The position numbers and the translations under genes are program-made. Positions 50,875 to 53,985 of a stretch of 53,985 nt of DNA are shown here, piece after piece. Position 1 is the stretch's first letter. Each line of letters starts with the position of its first letter. A model generated the notes under the pieces. That model was given only the letters and a program-made list of their open reading frames with translations, ran no database searches and was not told where the DNA came from. Source of the DNA: Sphingomonas faeni (lineage in GTDB: Bacteria > Pseudomonadota > Alphaproteobacteria > Sphingomonadales > Sphingomonadaceae); contig NZ_QAYE01000013.1 in assembly GCF_003053745.1 (NCBI RefSeq), forward strand, positions 1 through 53,985. The letters are read 5' to 3'.

Positions 50875-51126
50875 ATGCCGATCGAGGGCGAGATATGGTT
50901 CGACGTGCTGGGACAGGACGTGTTCGAAAATCACGAGGTAATAGTGCCCGATTGGCGATGCGCGCTGTTTCGGCATGGTAACGTAGGATGCGAACGAGCC
51001 CGTAGCGCCGGGCCATTCCAAGGCGATGACCACGACCTTGGAAACCAGGCGATCACGAACGCTCCGCCCAAACGCCAGAACGCGCGTGCATCAGGTATGG
51101 GGCGTGGGCGCCTTAGATCCGACTAG
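50875..51126 (+). CDS. Doubtful small ORF after the G tract
   Basis: An 83-aa frame from an ATG directly after the eleven-G tract, beginning MPIEGEIWFDVLGQDVFENHE. The first 45 residues look protein-like, but the rest is rich in Arg, Asn and Gly. There is no domain match and no partner gene. The G tract itself could act as a strong ribosome-binding element. This may be noise. Confidence 0.25.
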   Translation: MPIEGEIWFDVLGQDVFENHEVIVPDWRCALFRHGNVGCERARSAGPFQGDDHDLGNQAITNAPPKRQNARASGMGRGRLRSD

Positions 51127-51269
51127 ATGCAGGGGGCATTCAACCCTTCTCCAGCGCCTGTTACGTCTCGCGACGGTACGATTGCCGTGATCGACTTCCT
51201 TACTTTAGCGATGATTTAGGGCGGCATGGCTGCTACCGCGGCTGCGAAATTCAGGCGCGGGGGGATTTG

Positions 51270-51461
51270 ATGCCTTGGTTGGAAATTGCACTGGGGGTGA
51301 GTGCTGCTTGTATTGTTGGGCTGGGTCTGATCGTGATACGTTCACGACGACAGCAGAAGATGCAGTTGCAGCGAAGCCAGAAACGACGTCTTGAGGAAGC
51401 TCAAGCAGCGCTAGACTGGGCGGACCTTCAGCAACGCCTGCGTGGATCGCAAAGTGCGTAA
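51270..51461 (+). CDS. Small single-span membrane protein
   Basis: A 63-aa protein from ATG 51270 (MPWLEIALGVSAACIVGLGLIVI), preceded by GGGGGGAT. One N-terminal hydrophobic helix (about 4-22) is followed by a charged helical tail RSRRQQKMQLQRSQKRRLEEAQAALDWADLQQRL, which should be cytoplasmic and may form a coiled coil. The composition is regular and supports a real gene. Function unknown. Confidence 0.6.
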   Translation: MPWLEIALGVSAACIVGLGLIVIRSRRQQKMQLQRSQKRRLEEAQAALDWADLQQRLRGSQSA

Positions 51462-51550
51462 ATCGGCGTTTCAGCCACGGCTTGCCTGCTTCCATGATGT
51501 AAGCGACGATTTGCAGTCGCGGGCGGCAGGTGCACGAGTAAAGGCACACT

Positions 51551-51703
51551 ATGCCAAGAGAGGATAAATCAAAAAGAGCCGGTGATCTTCGAGATCAAGG
51601 ACTGACGATCGAGGTGATCTCTATCCGGCTTGGCGTCAGCGTTCCTCAGGCCTCGAGGCTGGTCAAAGCGGCTCGGCCTTCAAAAGTTGACGCCGTGACG
51701 TAA
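51551..51703 (+). CDS. Very small helix-turn-helix protein
   Basis: A 50-aa frame, MPREDKSKRAGDLRDQGLTI then EVISIRLGVSVPQASRLVKAA and a short tail ending in VT. The ATG has AAGG six bases upstream. The pattern 'DLRDQGLTIEVISIRLGVSVPQASRLV' is an HTH of the homeodomain-like or sigma-70 region 4 type. It could be a free-standing regulator or an anti-transcription factor. Nothing nearby shows a target. Confidence 0.55.
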   Translation: MPREDKSKRAGDLRDQGLTIEVISIRLGVSVPQASRLVKAARPSKVDAVT

Positions 51704-51818
51704 AACACGCGGCATTTTAGTGCTGTTGATTGCCGTACGATCCGCCTGTCGTCATCCGGATCGTACGGCACGTCCTCCCTGACTTGCCAGAATCATCGCG
51801 GCCGTGCAGCAGAGTCAA

Positions 51819-52190
51819 ATGTTAAAAATCGCTCTCGGATTCACCGCCGTGCTAGCTCTCTCGGGCTGCATACCTTTTACCGGTGGCGGTGCCAGCTACC
51901 CAGATCCGTTGCCGAATTATTCGGCCGTGGCGCTCACACAGCAAGAGCCGGCAGCTGTGGCTGCCTGCATTGGGCGCCTAATGGGCGTGCAGCCGACATC
52001 CGGTTCAACAAATGAATATATCATTTCAAGTGGTACGGACCCCCAAGTAGAATATGCTGTGCGATCCGTCACGAAGAAGCGGTACACCCAGACTCAAGTC
52101 ATGGTTCGTGACACCAAGCTAACGCCCAATGATACCAACATTGTGCGCTGTGCGTCAAATGCAAGCTTTGTTGCGGAACCCGGATCATAA
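51819..52190 (+). CDS. Small lipoprotein of unknown function
   Basis: A 123-aa protein from ATG 51819 (MLKIALGFTAVLALSGC), with a clear lipobox LSGC. A GTG at 51804 would put five extra residues before the signal peptide and is less likely. The mature part is a single small domain: YSAVALTQQEPAAVAACIGRLMGVQP, then TNEYIISSGTDPQVEYAVRSVTKKRYTQTQVMVRD and TNIVRCASNASF. Two cysteines after the lipid Cys could form a disulfide. No family is recognised. Confidence 0.75.
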   Translation: MLKIALGFTAVLALSGCIPFTGGGASYPDPLPNYSAVALTQQEPAAVAACIGRLMGVQPTSGSTNEYIISSGTDPQVEYAVRSVTKKRYTQTQVMVRDTKLTPNDTNIVRCASNASFVAEPGS

Positions 52191-52201
52191 AGCTGGCGTC
52201 C

Positions 52202-52233
52202 AAAACCGATTGCGGTGTTTTGACGACGGTTTT
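52202..52233 (+). terminator. Possible terminator after the lipoprotein gene
   Basis: AAAACCG (52202-52208) pairs with CGGTTTT (52227-52233), with a long 18-base loop, 12 bases past the stop. The 3' arm ends in a T-run, as in a weak rho-independent terminator. Confidence 0.35.
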
Positions 52234-52585
52234 GCTGTCGATACGTGATTTATAATTTACCACAAGATATCAAGGCGTCAGACATGTGGTCATGTCTGCG
52301 TCGAAAATGGCACGCGTCCATCAGCACTGTGTACGCGATCGGTCGGTTTGCCAGTAGGACTTTGTAAAAGTTGACCGCTTACACTATGTGATGGTTGCCC
52401 AGCCCTGGCGGAAAACAATGACCGTCGATATAAATTTAAGCGTATGTATAAATTATGCTCAAAACGAACGCGATTGAGTGTGATTCAAAATAGCTCGGGT
52501 GGGAAGGTTGGCTTCGACGGCTAGCCATAGATGCTAACGGTCTTTACGGAATGGCGTGAAGAAGGACTTAAAGGGGGATAAGCGG
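52234..52585. other. Intergenic stretch upstream of the RTX-type gene
   Basis: No gene is seen. AT-rich sequence around 52430-52490, including TATAAATTATGC, is a plausible promoter region for the gene starting at 52586, but no well-spaced -35/-10 pair was identified. Confidence 0.4.
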
Positions 52586-53985
52586 ATGCCTGACAAGAGC
52601 GACAAGACGGTTGTGATCGAAACCGGCAAGACGGCGGACGTTGCGTTCAGTCCTGACCAGCAACGTGTGTATGCGACACTCACGACCGGTGATATTGACG
52701 TCTTTGACGTGTTGACGCAGCAGAAGATTGCGACATGGCATATCGGAACCACGTTGGGCGCGGTGTCGGTTTCGGCTGACGGATCGTACCTGTTGGTATC
52801 CGACCCTCGCCAGCCATTGCTATACCGGGTGGATAGTGCGACCGGTCAGGTGATCAACACGTTTATCGGCACCGGCAACGCGTTTCGTGACATCGAGATC
52901 GTTGACGAAAACACGGCGATCCTGACCGGCAGCAATCCCGTCCTTCTGAACCTCAAGACAAATACCAGTACGCCGCTGACGAACGGTGCTTATTACAGCG
53001 GAAATTCAGTTCTAACCGAAGACACCCACCTTACGCTGCTTGGTGAGACGGGGATCTCAAATGGTCCGCTTGCGATCTACGACGATCGGTTAGGGCGGAT
53101 CGTCGCCAGGGGCGATAATTATCAGACGATAGGCGGTGGAGGATCGAGCAGCACTGGGTTCAATTATGGAAGCCAAGCAATCAGCGAGGCTGCCGGTAAA
53201 GTCCTTCAGTTCATCTACTATGGCGCAATCAACATCTACGATCTCACGCTGAAGTATCAGCGGACGGTCAATATCGGTGAGCCGATCGCGGGCATGACCT
53301 TCGATCCGACCGGCAAGTTCGTTTATGGATATCTGGCCAGCGGAGCGGTCGTCAAATACGATTCCGTGACGTTTAACGAGGTTGATCGTTTCGCTGCGGC
53401 GACCACCACGATCAACAGCGGTACGGCGAATTACGGCAATGCAATGCTTGTCGCCGCGGATGGACGCCATCTTGTGGCGACTGACATAGACACCGGCCTT
53501 CTGCAGATCATCGACATCACGGGCAGGGCGGAAACGTTGTACGGCACGGCCGGCGACGATACGCTATGGGGCTATGGCGGCGACGACCGGATTTATGGCG
53601 GCAACGGCAACGATTCCCTCCATGGCGGTTCAGGTAACGATTTCCTCGACGGTGGCATGGGCCGCGATATGCTCAATGGCGGGGCGGGCGACGACATCTA
53701 CGTGATCGACAATGCCGGCGATCAGATCAGCGAAATCGGCGGTGGTGGTATCGATACAGTGATGTCCAGTATCAGTTACGTGCTCGGTGCCGATCTCGAG
53801 AACCTGGTGCTGACCGGCTCTGCGGCGATCAATGCGACCGGCAATGACGGTGCGAACTATATACTTGGCAATGCCGGCAATAACGTCATCGCAGGTGGTG
53901 CGGGCGACGATACTCTCGTCACGGTCACCGGTGTTGCCGGCATCAAGCCGGATGCGGGCTTCGACCGGATTGATGGCGGCAGTGG
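52586..53985 (+). CDS. RTX calcium-binding protein with beta-propeller-like N-terminus (partial, runs off window)
   Basis: The frame opens at ATG 52586 (MPDKSDKTVVIETGKTADVA), with AAAGGGGGATAA upstream, and stays open for 466 codons to the window end. Residues 1-310 contain repeated strands of propeller type: VAFSPDQQRVYATLTTGDIDVFD, VSVSADGSYLLVSDPRQP, GMTFDPTGKFVYGYLASGAVVKYD. From about residue 315 come nonapeptide RTX repeats, GTAGDDTLWGYGGDDRIYGGNGNDSLHGGSGNDFLDGG, then the peptidase-M10-like segment YVIDNAGDQISE and LGADLENLVLTGSAAINATGN. No signal peptide is present, which fits type I secretion. It is probably a large surface or secreted protein. Confidence 0.85.
   Translation, partial: MPDKSDKTVVIETGKTADVAFSPDQQRVYATLTTGDIDVFDVLTQQKIATWHIGTTLGAVSVSADGSYLLVSDPRQPLLYRVDSATGQVINTFIGTGNAFRDIEIVDENTAILTGSNPVLLNLKTNTSTPLTNGAYYSGNSVLTEDTHLTLLGETGISNGPLAIYDDRLGRIVARGDNYQTIGGGGSSSTGFNYGSQAISEAAGKVLQFIYYGAINIYDLTLKYQRTVNIGEPIAGMTFDPTGKFVYGYLASGAVVKYDSVTFNEVDRFAAATTTINSGTANYGNAMLVAADGRHLVATDIDTGLLQIIDITGRAETLYGTAGDDTLWGYGGDDRIYGGNGNDSLHGGSGNDFLDGGMGRDMLNGGAGDDIYVIDNAGDQISEIGGGGIDTVMSSISYVLGADLENLVLTGSAAINATGNDGANYILGNAGNNVIAGGAGDDTLVTVTGVAGIKPDAGFDRIDGGS

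Noticed and set aside
1..53985. CRISPR array
   Set aside because: No set of regularly spaced direct repeats was seen. The repeats present are transposon ends or single palindromes.

Overview
The window looks like part of an alphaproteobacterial replicon, most likely from a Sphingomonas-type organism. This is inferred from the style of the TonB-dependent receptor, the DUF1176 lipoprotein, the VirB-type transfer operon and the high-GC codon use of the backbone. No rRNA gene, CRISPR array or replication gene is visible.

Region 1 (1-4400) is a patchwork. It holds the right end of an IS66-type element, several unrecognised small genes, a degenerate-looking OmpA-like periplasmic protein, a BrnT/BrnA toxin-antitoxin pair, and a class-II tRNA-like RNA that folds with a shortened anticodon loop.

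Region 2 (4434-19053, all minus strand) is a nearly complete VirB/VirD4 type IV secretion operon. In transcription order it reads: a degenerate transglycosylase-DD-peptidase fusion, a small cysteine-containing exported protein, VirB1, an LPD7-like protein, VirB2, VirB3, VirB4, VirB5, an EexN-like exclusion lipoprotein, VirB6, a VirB7-like lipoprotein, VirB8, VirB9, VirB10, VirB11 and the coupling protein VirD4. Many genes overlap by 1-8 bases, as in one transcript. An entry-exclusion protein and a coupling ATPase argue for conjugation rather than effector secretion. No relaxase is present in the window.

Region 3 (19150-24210) is a control and debris zone. It contains a protein resembling an inactivated serine recombinase with a C-terminal HTH, divergent from the transfer operon and separated from it by a 16-bp perfect palindrome. 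It also has an XRE regulator coupled to a double-GNAT protein, a frameshifted LysR gene, a second XRE regulator and a resolvase gene with two nonsense codons.

Region 4 (24569-42287, continuing at 49453) is an exopolysaccharide locus. It has two polymerase/ligase-type membrane proteins, a flippase, four GT4-type glycosyltransferases, a hexapeptide acetyltransferase, an exported beta-helix protein, and precursor enzymes for GDP-fucose (Gmd, Fcl), UDP-glucuronate (Ugd) and UDP-galacturonate (epimerase at 49453). The glycosyltransferase and membrane-protein genes are clearly more AT-rich than the rest. The locus is interrupted by an IS3-type element inserted inside a decayed IS481-type element, followed by an IS66 remnant. 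No initiating sugar-phosphate transferase or Wza/Wzc export gene is seen, so the pathway is incomplete here.

Region 5 (43358-53985) is chromosomal in style. It carries a large TonB-dependent receptor, a 3-hydroxybutyryl-CoA dehydrogenase, a DUF1176 lipoprotein, the UDP-glucuronate epimerase, small membrane, HTH and lipoprotein genes, and the 5' part of a large protein with a beta-propeller-like N-terminus followed by RTX calcium-binding repeats that runs off the window.
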